In this document: piece by piece, positions 50,109 through 59,500 of the stretch
How positions within the stretch are numbered: the stretch's first letter is position 1
Layout of the letters: every line of letters starts with the position of its first letter
Assembly: GCF_003001675.1 (NCBI RefSeq)
Contig: NZ_PVYW01000012.1
Coordinates: 186,001 to 250,000 of the forward strand
From: Cohnella sp. SGD-V74
Lineage (GTDB): Bacteria > Bacillota > Bacilli > Paenibacillales > Paenibacillaceae
Length of the DNA stretch: 64,000 nucleotides
Direction: 5' to 3'
Notes under the pieces: model-generated
Databases searched by the model: none
Told to the model about the DNA's origin: nothing
The model's input: the letters and a program-made list of their open reading frames with translations, nothing else
Made by a program: the position numbers and the translations under genes

Positions 50109-50822
50109 ATGCTTACAGAGGAATGGATTCCTGCCGGCACGTTAGAACAATTAAGAACAGACGGCGCTAAAGTCATTAAAGGAGGAATCGCCGTCTTTGC
50201 TCATGAAGATGGAGCTGCGGCGGTGGATAATCGGTGTCCGCATCTCGGGTTTCCGCTTCATTTGGGAAGTCTCTGCAACGGGATATTGACCTGCCACTGG
50301 CACCACGCGCGTTTTGACATTTGCAGCGGCGGCACGCTGGATCCCTGGGCCGACGATGCGCTGGCGCATGATGTCAAGATAGAGAACGGGGAATTATGGG
50401 TGAATGCATCGCCGCGTCGCACGATGAATATTGAGAAGTTAAAGCAGCGGCTGCAAGAAGGCTTGGAGCAAAATATCGGCATTGTCATTGCCAAAGCTGT
50501 CGTGGGCTTGATCGAAGCAGGCGTGTCCGAGGACGAAATTGTACGCGTCGGCATCTTGTACGGGACATCGCAAGGCAGCGGATGGGGCAGCGGGTTGACC
50601 ATACTGGCCGCCATGCGCAACGTGCTTCCCAAGCTGGATAAAACGGGGCGTATTCTGGCGCTGTATCACGGTTTGGTACATGTTGCCCGCGCGGGGGCCG
50701 GTCGGGCTCCCCGTTGGTTGCTCGGTCCGCTGCCGTCTGCGGACACATCGCCCGAGCGGCTTGCCGACTGGTACCGAAGCTGCGTGGAAGTGCGCGACTC
50801 GCAAGGGGCGGAGAAAGTGTGA
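50109..50822 (+). CDS. Rieske [2Fe-2S] protein, N-terminal part
   Basis: 237 residues. The Rieske cluster is complete: 'NRCPHLGFPLHLGSLCNG' and 'CHWHHARFDICSGGT', giving CxH and CxxH ligands. The rest ('QEGLEQNIGIVIAKAVVGLI', 'ILALYHGLVHVARAGAGRAP') belongs to the helical region of a ~560-residue single-chain Rieske family as I remember it. It stops at 'YRSCVEVRDSQGAEKV', where that family continues. GAGGAG lies 7 nt upstream. It probably transfers electrons with, or as part of, the product at 50819. Confidence 0.85.
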   Translation: MLTEEWIPAGTLEQLRTDGAKVIKGGIAVFAHEDGAAAVDNRCPHLGFPLHLGSLCNGILTCHWHHARFDICSGGTLDPWADDALAHDVKIENGELWVNASPRRTMNIEKLKQRLQEGLEQNIGIVIAKAVVGLIEAGVSEDEIVRVGILYGTSQGSGWGSGLTILAAMRNVLPKLDKTGRILALYHGLVHVARAGAGRAPRWLLGPLPSADTSPERLADWYRSCVEVRDSQGAEKV

Positions 50823-51745
50823 CGCTCGAAGCTATCGGACCTCATGCAGCCGAGTCCATACTCGCCTCGCTTACGCCTCTGCTGAGAAACCCGTCGCGCA
50901 GCGAGGAACAGCATCATTGGCAATCGCCGGTCGATCTGGTTACGCCGCTGAAGCAGACGTTCGAACGGTTGCAGCGGCAAGGAGCGTCCACGCAAGCGGA
51001 AGTCTCCACCACGCCTTTTGACGAAGAAGGGTTTTTGGAGCAATTGCTCGATGATAAGCCTCTCGTCACGATTCAGCAATTGGCCGATGCGCTGCTGAGC
51101 GGTATCGAGCCTGACCGGTTGGCGCGGCTGATTACTCTCGCGGCTGCGGAGCGCGTAGCGCGGTTCCACACCCAAAATGACTTCGGTGATTGGCTTGCCG
51201 TTCTGCATACCTTCACCTATGCCCACGCCGTGCATGAAAGGCTGTTGCGCTCGAAGGAGCCGCTGCTGTATCGCGCTTTGTTTTACGGAGCGATTGCGAT
51301 CTACCATGACCGATTCCTGAACGTTCCGCGCGCCCCAAAGCCGAAAAAGGAGGAATACGCAGCAAGCATGGCCGCAGCGTCCACCGAGGAATTGCTATCG
51401 TTGTTGGATCGGCGGCAGCAGGTGGAAGAAGCGGCGGGCTGGGTGGCTGCCTATCTGGACTCCGGACGCGATCACGCTGCTTTGCTTAATACGCTCGGCC
51501 ACAGCTTGCTGCGCGAAGACGCGGAATTTCACTCCTTCCAAATGTACGAGGCAGCCGTCGCCGAATACGACCATTGGCAGTCGCTGAAGGGGACCGAGGC
51601 GTTAGCCGATCGCGCCGCGCACACGATGCTGATCGCATGCGCTCGCTATCTGGCCGCACATGCTCCAACAGCGAGAGAGCTGCCTCATACGGCGCGCATT
51701 GCATGGCGGCTGCATCGGGGAGAGCGGCTGTTTGAATCCGAATGA
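50819..51745 (+). CDS. C-terminal domain protein of the Rieske family
   Basis: 308 residues from GTG 50819, which overlaps the previous stop (GTGA). 'VTLEAIGPHAAESILASLTP' and 'EEQHHWQSPVDLVTPLKQTF' match the second half of single-chain Rieske proteins, after a gap of about 45 residues that is missing here. 'HTFTYAHAVHERLLRSKEPL' and 'DSGRDHAALLNTLGHSLLRE' with 'EDAEFHSFQMYEAAVAEYDH' are His-rich helices that might bind a metal. Either a natural split into two coupled genes or the result of a deletion plus frameshift. Confidence 0.7.
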   Translation: MTLEAIGPHAAESILASLTPLLRNPSRSEEQHHWQSPVDLVTPLKQTFERLQRQGASTQAEVSTTPFDEEGFLEQLLDDKPLVTIQQLADALLSGIEPDRLARLITLAAAERVARFHTQNDFGDWLAVLHTFTYAHAVHERLLRSKEPLLYRALFYGAIAIYHDRFLNVPRAPKPKKEEYAASMAAASTEELLSLLDRRQQVEEAAGWVAAYLDSGRDHAALLNTLGHSLLREDAEFHSFQMYEAAVAEYDHWQSLKGTEALADRAAHTMLIACARYLAAHAPTARELPHTARIAWRLHRGERLFESE

Positions 51746-51764
51746 AGGTGCGCATACAACGTTG

Positions 51765-51786
51765 GCCCTCGCCGTTAGGCGAGGGC
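51765..51786. terminator. Bidirectional terminator between the Rieske and collagen-like genes
   Basis: GCCCTCGCC, loop GTTA, GGCGAGGGC, then TTATC. It lies between convergent genes. Confidence 0.85.
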
Positions 51787-51792
51787 TTATCG

Positions 51793-52620
51793 TTAATTGC
51801 TTAATTGAATAATCGTTAAACTGCGATTCATATAGCCTAATGCAGGGAAATCCGTGTTAATGCTCACTCCCACTTCATCGTCTGCCGTCAAGGAGGCTTG
51901 CGCTACGAAGGTTGAACTGCTTCTGTTCGATATCTTGAAAAAAGTAGTGGTGTCCCCGAAAAGCGGCGAACCGTTGACGGTAATAATAGCCGTTAAAAAG
52001 GGTTGATCCGGATCGGGATCGGTCGTCGCTTCTGCGTTAATAGAGATCGTAATTTGATAAATTCCGCTTTCTCCCACCCTTAATTCATTGCCGGATGCGC
52101 TGACTGTGACAGTGCTCGATAAAGGCCCGGCCACGCTAAACGGTACGGGTACAAATGTTGAATCAGGCGTTTCTACGCTGCTTCCTCTTAAAGAACCATA
52201 AGCCAAAACAACTTCTCCAGCGGGACCGGCGGGACCGGTGGGGCCGGCAGGACCAGGCAGACCAGCAGGACCGGCAGGGCCGACAGGTCCCGGGAGACCG
52301 GCGGGGCCGGCAGGACCGACAAGGCCAGCAGGACCGGCAGGGCCGGCAGGACCGATAGGACCAGCAAGACCGATAGGACCAGCGGGACCAGCAGGACCGG
52401 CAGGACCGGGACGGCCGGCAGGACCAGGCAGGCCAGCAGGACCGGCAGGGCCGGGGATCCCCGCGGGACCGGCGGGGCCGGGAATGCCGGCGGGACCAGC
52501 AGGTCCGGTACGTCCTCGTATCCTTTTAATTTTAAGAGGTCCACAGGGTCGAGGTTTATGACAACCGCGCTTTATTTTGGGCTTACACTTTCGAATAGGG
52601 TGTTTATGGCCTAGTACCAT
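51793..52620 (-). CDS. Collagen-like spore-surface protein (BclA-type)
   Basis: 275 residues. A basic Cys-containing N-terminus (HPIRKCKPKIKRGCHKPRPC) is followed by ~34 G-x-y triplets (GPAGPAGLPGPAGPAG..., ~residues 37-135) and a C-terminal BclA-like globular domain of ~135 residues ('GSLRGSSVETPDSTFVPVPF', 'RVGESGIYQITISINAEAT', 'VGVSINTDFPALGYMNRSLT'). Trimeric fibres of this kind coat exosporia or spores. GGGGAGGGA precedes ATG. The expected sporulation promoter (sigma-K or -E) was not clearly seen. Confidence 0.9.
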   Translation of the reverse strand: MVLGHKHPIRKCKPKIKRGCHKPRPCGPLKIKRIRGRTGPAGPAGIPGPAGPAGIPGPAGPAGLPGPAGRPGPAGPAGPAGPIGLAGPIGPAGPAGPAGLVGPAGPAGLPGPVGPAGPAGLPGPAGPTGPAGPAGEVVLAYGSLRGSSVETPDSTFVPVPFSVAGPLSSTVTVSASGNELRVGESGIYQITISINAEATTDPDPDQPFLTAIITVNGSPLFGDTTTFFKISNRSSSTFVAQASLTADDEVGVSINTDFPALGYMNRSLTIIQLSN

Positions 52621-52799
52621 TTGTCCCTCCCCTTTCTACTCGTATATAATATATCCCGGTCCAGTAATAGGGACTGTACGATTACCTAAAGCATGTATAA
52701 AATAGGTCGTTTACATAGTGGAAGGGATTTATTGCATTAGAGAAAAGGGATATGCTATGCTGTGCTCACTGTTAGGGATAAAGGATAAGGGGGATGGAT

Positions 52800-53378
52800 A
52801 TGGCAGAGAGTAAGAACAGTGTTAAGAAGGAGCTGTCGACGGAGCAACGCGAGGGACTGCTCAAAGCATTGAAGGCCCGTTTCGAGAAAAACATGAACCG
52901 CCACGAAGGTCTGGAATGGGCCAGCGTGCAAGCGAAGCTCGAAGCAAATGCGGAAAAGCTGTGGTCGCTTCACGAAATGGAAAGCACCGGCGGCGAACCG
53001 GATGTGGTCGGACAGGACAATAAGACGGGTGAATACATTTTTTACGATTGTTCGGCGGAAAGCCCCAAAGGCCGCAGAAGCATCTGTTACGACCGTGCGG
53101 CGCTGGAGGCGCGGAAAGAGCACAAACCGCACAACAATGCCGTTGAAATGGCTGCCGACATGGGCATCGAGCTGTTAACGGAAGAGCAATACCGGGAACT
53201 GCAGCAGCTGGGCAATTTCGATCTGAAAACGTCAAGCTGGGTAGTGACGCCTGCAAATATCAGAAAACTGGGCGGGGCTCTTTTCTGCGATCGCCGCTAC
53301 GACACTGTCTTCGTGTACCACAATGGAGCGGACTCCTACTATGGCGCAAGAGGGTTCCGCGGCTCGCTGAGAGTGTAA
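52800..53378 (+). CDS. DUF4256-family protein
   Basis: 192 residues from ATG 52800, chosen over ATG 52794 because AAGGGGG is then 6 nt away. 'LLKALKARFEKNMNRHEGLE' followed by WASVQAKLEANAEKLWSL, 'VVGQDNKTGEYIFYDCSAES', 'CYDRAALEARKEHKPHNNAV' and 'CDRRYDTVFVYHNGADSYYG' with ARGFRGSLRV match DUF4256 throughout. Cytoplasmic, no known function; widespread in Bacillales. Confidence 0.88.
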   Translation: MAESKNSVKKELSTEQREGLLKALKARFEKNMNRHEGLEWASVQAKLEANAEKLWSLHEMESTGGEPDVVGQDNKTGEYIFYDCSAESPKGRRSICYDRAALEARKEHKPHNNAVEMAADMGIELLTEEQYRELQQLGNFDLKTSSWVVTPANIRKLGGALFCDRRYDTVFVYHNGADSYYGARGFRGSLRV

Positions 53379-53439
53379 AACTAACAGTATCGCAAGTCGG
53401 CCGAGAGGGATGCCGCCGCTCTAAAGGTGCGATTGTCGC

Positions 53440-54552
53440 CTACAGACGCCCGTACCACTCGGCCAGCTCTGCCGAAGGCTGAATATCGAGCTCTTGCTTC
53501 AACAGCGCTTCATACTGCTTGTACCGCAATTGGAGGGCCGGTCTGTCCTTCAGCTCGGCCAACCCGCGCATCAGCAGCATATTCGCTTCTTCATCCAATT
53601 CGTTGCGCCGCACCAGCTTTTTCGCAATCTGAACGGCCTGGCGAATCCGCTGATGTTCGAGCAGCCGCTTGACTAGACGTTTGGCGAACGTCTCGTAAAC
53701 ATCGCCGAGCCGTTCGCGCTCGGCAAGCGCCCATTCGTACGGTTTATCCTCGAACAAATCGCCTATATACATGCTCTCGACGGCCAGTGCGGCCTCTTCA
53801 TTGTTTTCATCAATAGTGTGAAAGCCCGACAACTGCTCTTCGAAGTCTATGAAATCAACCTGGATTTGATCCAGATGCATCTGGTACTGCTCGCGCTCGG
53901 AGACGAAAATATCCTTCATTCCATGAGTAGACAGCGTCCTGCGCAGCTGATACAGCGCAGTATTCAGATACAACTCCGAATTCTTCCTGTCCCTATCCGG
54001 GAATAGATCCTCCAAAATGCGCACTTTGGCCGTGCGATTCCCGCGACAGAGCAACAAGTAGGCGAACAGCTCCTGGCTTTTGCGCGACATCCACTTCAAG
54101 GGTTCCCCCTGCGCGCTGCCGATCTGCAAATTTCCCAAGCCTGTCACCGACAGTCGTTTTGGGCTGTCCGCTTTACCGGAACCAAGCCTCTCCGCTCGAC
54201 CTCTCGCGGCTCTGGCAACGGTTTCCTCCAACCGCTTCCTGGAAATAGGCTTTACGATATAATCCAAGGGATAAGCGTCGAAAGCATTCAGCGCAAACTC
54301 CTTATGGGAGGTCGCGAACACAATATCCAGATCGGCGTTCATCTTCCGCAATTCAAGGGCCAGTGCCAATCCGCTGTCTTCCGCGATCTTGATATCGACG
54401 AAGGCCAGATCCACGGCATGCTGCGCGGCAAAGGCAACCGCCTCTGCGCTGCTGCGTGCCATCCCGACGATTGCCACGCCTTCTATTCGCGACAATAGCT
54501 GGCTCAATGCCGTCAACATCGCTTGTTCGTCGTCAATAAGCAATACTCTCAT
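53440..54552 (-). CDS. Response regulator with BTAD (SARP-like) output domain
   Basis: 370 residues. The receiver has 'LLIDDEQAMLTALSQLLSRI', Asp acceptor in 'HAVDLAFVDIKIAEDSGLAL' and Lys in 'DAYPLDYIVKPISRKRLEET'. It is followed by a winged-helix trans_reg_C-like part ('RKSQELFAYLLLCRGNRTAK') and a bacterial transcriptional activation domain ('EERLGDVYETFAKRL'-like helices, 'NELDEEANMLLMRGLAELKD'). Such regulators are known in Paenibacillus and Bacillus. Overlaps the kinase gene by 20 bp, so they form a coupled two-component system. Confidence 0.88.
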   Translation of the reverse strand: MRVLLIDDEQAMLTALSQLLSRIEGVAIVGMARSSAEAVAFAAQHAVDLAFVDIKIAEDSGLALALELRKMNADLDIVFATSHKEFALNAFDAYPLDYIVKPISRKRLEETVARAARGRAERLGSGKADSPKRLSVTGLGNLQIGSAQGEPLKWMSRKSQELFAYLLLCRGNRTAKVRILEDLFPDRDRKNSELYLNTALYQLRRTLSTHGMKDIFVSEREQYQMHLDQIQVDFIDFEEQLSGFHTIDENNEEAALAVESMYIGDLFEDKPYEWALAERERLGDVYETFAKRLVKRLLEHQRIRQAVQIAKKLVRRNELDEEANMLLMRGLAELKDRPALQLRYKQYEALLKQELDIQPSAELAEWYGRL

Positions 54553-56293
54553 CGCGGTTCCTTTCCGAGTCTGCGGCGCGAAGCGAAAAGTAAAACACGG
54601 TTTTCCGGCGCGGCACGCTCTCTACCCCTATTTGTCCGCCGCTCATCCGCACGAATTGTTGGCAGGCTTGCAATCCGAGGCCGGTGCCTCTCTCCCCGGC
54701 AGTCCCCGTCGTGGACACGAGTGTCAGCGGATCGAACAAGTTCTGAATCCGCTCTTCCTCCACTCCCACGCCATTGTCGCTGACCGATACGATTACCTGC
54801 CCGGCATCCTTTTCCGCGCTAACGAGAACTTTCCCGCCTCGCTCGGAAAATTTGATCGCATTGGTCATCAGATTGCGAACGATCAAATTGACCGCTTCTC
54901 TATCCGCATAAACCTCAATGCCGACGTCGATCTCCGTATGTATCGCAATTTGTTTGGCTTCGCTTTTGATTCGCAGCGTGCTGCACACTTCCTCGACCGC
55001 ATCCATCAGGCGCAATCGTTCGGGCTGCAGCAGCATGCCTTCCTTCTGGCTGCGGAACCATTCCAGCAAATTTTCGATCATCGCGAACGTATTTTGAATT
55101 TGTCCGCTTAATGCATCGATCACTTCCCGGTGATTGCGGTTAAACATCGTTTTATCCGCTTCCAGCACTTCGATCAAGGTAGCCTGGACCGCCAGCGGAT
55201 TCCGGATATCGTGGGATACGATTGCAAACAGATGATCCTTAAGCTGATTGAGCTTCACGATCTGTTCCATCTGCCGTTGCTTTTCCGTAATGTCGAACAA
55301 TACGGATACGGTTCCTTGCCCGGTCTTCTCCCGGGAGGCCAGCGGATACACCTTGACCGAATAGAACCTGGATTCTCCGCCCACCGATGCTTCGATCTCC
55401 ATTTCGCTTGCTTCCATCCGCTCGCAGGCGCGCAGCCAATCCGGCCAATCGGCTAACAATTGGTCGATGCGCCGCCCCGCGATCGAGCTTCCCCCCGAAC
55501 CCGCAAATAGGGGCTCGACATGGGCATTGCTGTCGATGACGCTTCCCCTGTGATTGACAATGAGTATTCCTTCTTCCATCGTCTCGACCACAACGTTTCT
55601 TGCAAGCGGCACGACCGAGAACATCCGGTAACGGATCACGATCCACAGCATGGTCATTCCCAAGAAGCCGCAATAGACCGAGAGGGGAAGCAGCCACGGC
55701 GCGAAGCCGGAATAAGCGGACTTGGCGACTTCCGTCGCAGCGGGAATGCAGCCGCACAGCACCAGCCAGATGCCGGGCTTGCGAAGCTCGGGACGAACGC
55801 GCCGCAGATAGACTAACAAATAGAAGACGCAGACGGCAATAGCCGCGTAACAGAGAATATTAAACGCGATCGAATAGACGGTTTTGCTTACTTCCAAGTG
55901 TCCTTGGTTGAGCTCCATATGCCAGAACAGCAGGTGATGATAGGGATTCGTCCATATAAGCACCGACCACAGCGCGAAAATCGAAAAAATCTGCAGCATG
56001 CGAAGCGGACGTAAATAGTCGTCTTTTCCGTACAGGGACAGCACGAAAAAAATGATCAGAGGCACGACGAACAACAAGCTGGTCTGTTCAATATTCCGAA
56101 ACAGCATTTTGGACGATAGACTTTCGCTGTTGATTTCCATAATCACGCTTCCGGCATAAATCACGCGACAGACCATGACCCAGGCGAAGTATCGGATTCC
56201 CCGCTCCTGGCTGTACAGGAAGGCGTAGCCTAGAAACGCGATCATCAAAACAATGGAAACCAGCATGGCCACATTGGATAGGGTTACACTCAT
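54533..56293 (-). CDS. Sensor histidine kinase with 7TM and PAS domains
   Basis: 586 residues from ATG 56293; AAGGAG stands ~12 nt upstream, and a longer frame to 56434 has no site. Seven N-terminal helices (HisK_7TM-like, ~1-220), a PAS domain (~235-345; 'MEEGILIVNHRGSVIDSNAH'), HisKA with 'HLFAIVSHDIRNPLAVQATL' (phospho-His), and HATPase_c with 'NLIVRNLMTNAIKFSERGGK', 'VSVSDNGVGVEEERIQNLF' and 'GTGLGLQACQQFVRMSGGQI'. It partners with the BTAD regulator encoded in the overlapping gene. The stimulus is unknown. Confidence 0.9.
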   Translation of the reverse strand: MSVTLSNVAMLVSIVLMIAFLGYAFLYSQERGIRYFAWVMVCRVIYAGSVIMEINSESLSSKMLFRNIEQTSLLFVVPLIIFFVLSLYGKDDYLRPLRMLQIFSIFALWSVLIWTNPYHHLLFWHMELNQGHLEVSKTVYSIAFNILCYAAIAVCVFYLLVYLRRVRPELRKPGIWLVLCGCIPAATEVAKSAYSGFAPWLLPLSVYCGFLGMTMLWIVIRYRMFSVVPLARNVVVETMEEGILIVNHRGSVIDSNAHVEPLFAGSGGSSIAGRRIDQLLADWPDWLRACERMEASEMEIEASVGGESRFYSVKVYPLASREKTGQGTVSVLFDITEKQRQMEQIVKLNQLKDHLFAIVSHDIRNPLAVQATLIEVLEADKTMFNRNHREVIDALSGQIQNTFAMIENLLEWFRSQKEGMLLQPERLRLMDAVEEVCSTLRIKSEAKQIAIHTEIDVGIEVYADREAVNLIVRNLMTNAIKFSERGGKVLVSAEKDAGQVIVSVSDNGVGVEEERIQNLFDPLTLVSTTGTAGERGTGLGLQACQQFVRMSGGQIGVESVPRRKTVFYFSLRAADSERNRDESIAY

Positions 56294-56553
56294 GACTGCC
56301 AAGTTCTCCTTATAGCAGGAAACATCTCTATTTGATCTTACGGTTTGCTGGATTCCTTCACGATACCGCGTGAACGCCCATTCTTTCATAGTTCTTTCAT
56401 AGCTGTTTGCTATACTGAGCGCGTCTATTTCCATTTTACCTCAAATCATGACATCAGTGGCCGCTGCAAGCACAAATCCTCTCGTAATTGTTTCATAGGG
56501 CCCAGATATGCTCGGCAAAATATAGACCTACAGTACAAGGGAGAGAACGCAAG

Positions 56554-59500
56554 ATGCCAAGGAACCAGTCGTCAAGTATAAGAAAGAAAAGGAATAGATC
56601 TGCCATGCTGCTGCGGATGATGATCGTTCTGACGATGCTGAGCGGTTCATGGTTGTCAGCGCCGCCATCGGCTTCGGCGGATACGCCGCTGGGGACGATA
56701 GCGGCAGGGAATGGTCCATTCAGCGCGGCAGTGAATCCGATCACGAATCGAATCTATATCGCGAACGAACAAGACAGTTCCGTCACCGTTATTGATGGTG
56801 CCACGAATGCAAGGACGACCGTTGCCACATTAAGCCATCCAACCGCGATCGCGGTGAATGCGGTGACGAACAGAATCTATGTCGCTCATCCGGATCACGA
56901 CAAAGTCAGCGTCATTGACGGCGCCGGCAGCAACGTGACGGAGATCATCGACGCGGGGGATGGCCCGACGGACATCGCGGTGAATGCGGCGACGAACAAA
57001 ATCTACGTCGCCAATAGGGCCGGTGACGATGTCACCGTCATAGATGGCGTCGATCATACGACGGAGACGGTGGCAGCGGGGGACGAGCCCTATCGAATCT
57101 CAGTCAATGCCGTGACCAACAAGATTTACGTCGTGAATACGGCGAGCCATAACGTCATCGTCATAGACGGAGCGGACCATTCGACGCAGACGGTAACGGT
57201 GGGAAGCTTGCCCAATGCGGTCGCGGTAAATCCGATTACGAATAAGATTTACGTCACGAATCAAGGCGACAATTCGGTGACCGTGATAAACGGCGCAGAC
57301 AACTCGACGGAGCCGCCGGTAGCGGTGGAAGACTCGCCTGTCCACATCGCGGTAAACCCGGTGACGAATAAAATCTATGCGGCGAATCAAGGCGACAATT
57401 CAGTGACCGTCATAGACGGCACAGACAACTCTACGGAGCGGGTAGCGGCAGGAAACGGTCCCCAGTTCGTCACGGTGAATTCTGTCACGAATAAGATCTA
57501 CGTCGCCAATTCCCTTGGCAGCGATATTACCGTCGTAGACGGAGCGAGCAACACGCCGAGGACGATCGCAACGGGAGACGGTCCCTTCGTCGTTGTGGTG
57601 AATGCAGTGACGAATACAATCTATGCAGCGAATCGGAACGACGATTCGGTGACCGTCATAGATGGAGCAGATAACCTGACGGAGACGGTATCGAGGGGAG
57701 ACCGTCCAACCGTGATCGCGGTGAATACGTTGACGAACAGAATCTACGTCACCAATTTTTTCGCCAGTACGGTGTCTGTCCTGGATGGCGCGGGCAATCT
57801 GATCGAGACGGTGGCGGCAGGCAGTTCTTATGCTCTTGCGGTGAATGAAGTGACGAACAAAATCTATGTCGCCAATTATTACGATCAAACGGTTACCGTT
57901 ATAGACGGTGTGGACCATTCGACGGAGATTATAGATGTGGGCGATGCTTCCTATTCTGTTGCGGTGAATCCGATTACGAATAAAATTTATGTCGCGAATC
58001 TAAGCAGCGGTTCGGTGAGCGTCATAGACGGCGCAACCAACGAAGTCGAGAATGTCGCAACGGGCGACACCCCGTTTTTCGTCGCAGTGAATCCAATCAC
58101 GAACAAGATTTATGTCGCCAATTCCAGCAGCAATACTGTCACTGTCATCGACGGTGCGGACAACACAACCAGGACGGTAGCGGCGGGGGACGCTCCTTAC
58201 GAGATTGCGATCAATTCCGTTACGAACAAAATCTATGTCGCGAATTGGAACAGCGGCTCGGTGACTGTTATTGACGGTGCGGATCTTACGACAGATTCGG
58301 TCGCAGTGGGGGACAATGCGGGACATCTTGCAGTAAATTCCGTTACGAACAAAATCTATGTTTCGGCAGAAAGCAGCGATACGGTGACCGTCATCGACGG
58401 CGCAGACAACTCGACAACCACTCTGGCAGCGGGAAATGGCCCTCGAAGGATTGCAATAAATCCGGCCACGAATAAAATCTATGTCATCAACGCTTTCAGC
58501 AACAACGTTACCGTTATTGACGGCAACAGCAATACGACAGAGACGATAGATGTGGGGAGTGCGCCCGGAGACATCGCAGTGAATGCGGGGACGAACCGCA
58601 TCTATGTCCCGAACCAGTTTGACGACACGGTGAGCATTATTGATGGCGCCGGTCGTGTACCGAATCCTTTGCAGGTTGACATTGTGCCGTTGCCGGGCCA
58701 TATGGCAAGCGGAACGAATGCGGCGTTTACTTTCCGTCTTACGAATGCGTATCACCCGAATCCGACGAAGGTGCTGGACGTGTACTATCAACTGGACGGT
58801 ACGCTCGGACAATGGAATCGGGCGGATGCATTCGGCGAGGACTGGGTGGCGACGGTGTCCTCGGCCACCTACGGTCGGCATGTGCTCTATGCGCTGGCTC
58901 TCGAGGCGCAGGGCGATGGGGTGACGGCCGGAATCGCAAGCGCCTATACATTCAACCTGCTGCCGGAGAACACGATCAGCCCTGCCGCTGCGAGCTTCGA
59001 CAAATACGCCGAAGCGGCGGCGCATGCGGATATTACGACAACGTTAACGCTGTACGGTTACCCGCTCGCGAGCATTGCCAGCGATGCAGCCACTCTTGTG
59101 CGTGACACGGATTATTCGGTAACGGGCAGTACGGTCACCATCAAGAAGGAGTTTCTTGCCGCTCAGCCCACCGGGACGGTGAACCTGACGTTCACGTTCG
59201 GCTCGGGAACGACTCTGATGCTGCCGGTAACCGTAACGGATTCGACGCCGCCGTCAGGCGGTATCGACCTTACCGCACCGGTAATTAGCTTGACGGCCAG
59301 CCCGACAAGTCCAACTTATGGAAATGTAACGGTAACAGCCGCCGTATATGAAACAGGCAGCGGAATGGACAGCTTGAAGTGGGCGGGAGGCGCGAGGCTG
59401 GCATCTTATTTCGCAGGCGAAGGGACCATCTTCGCCGGAAGCTTCGATGTGAGCGCCAATGGCACTTACACCGTATACGCGCGGGATGTGGCAGGCAATG

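Noticed and set aside
52238..52561. Plus-strand GPAG-rich frame opposite the collagen-like gene
   Set aside because: Antisense of the G-x-y repeat also reads as Gly/Pro/Ala; only the minus strand has the BclA-like end and a ribosome binding site.
56700..58650. CRISPR-like tandem repetition
   Set aside because: The ~126-bp units are continuous coding repeats without spacers and match the YVTN protein family.
57100..59025. Minus-strand frames of 96-341 codons under the YVTN gene
   Set aside because: They mirror the tandem repeats, show Arg/His/Ile-biased shadow composition and have no start signals.
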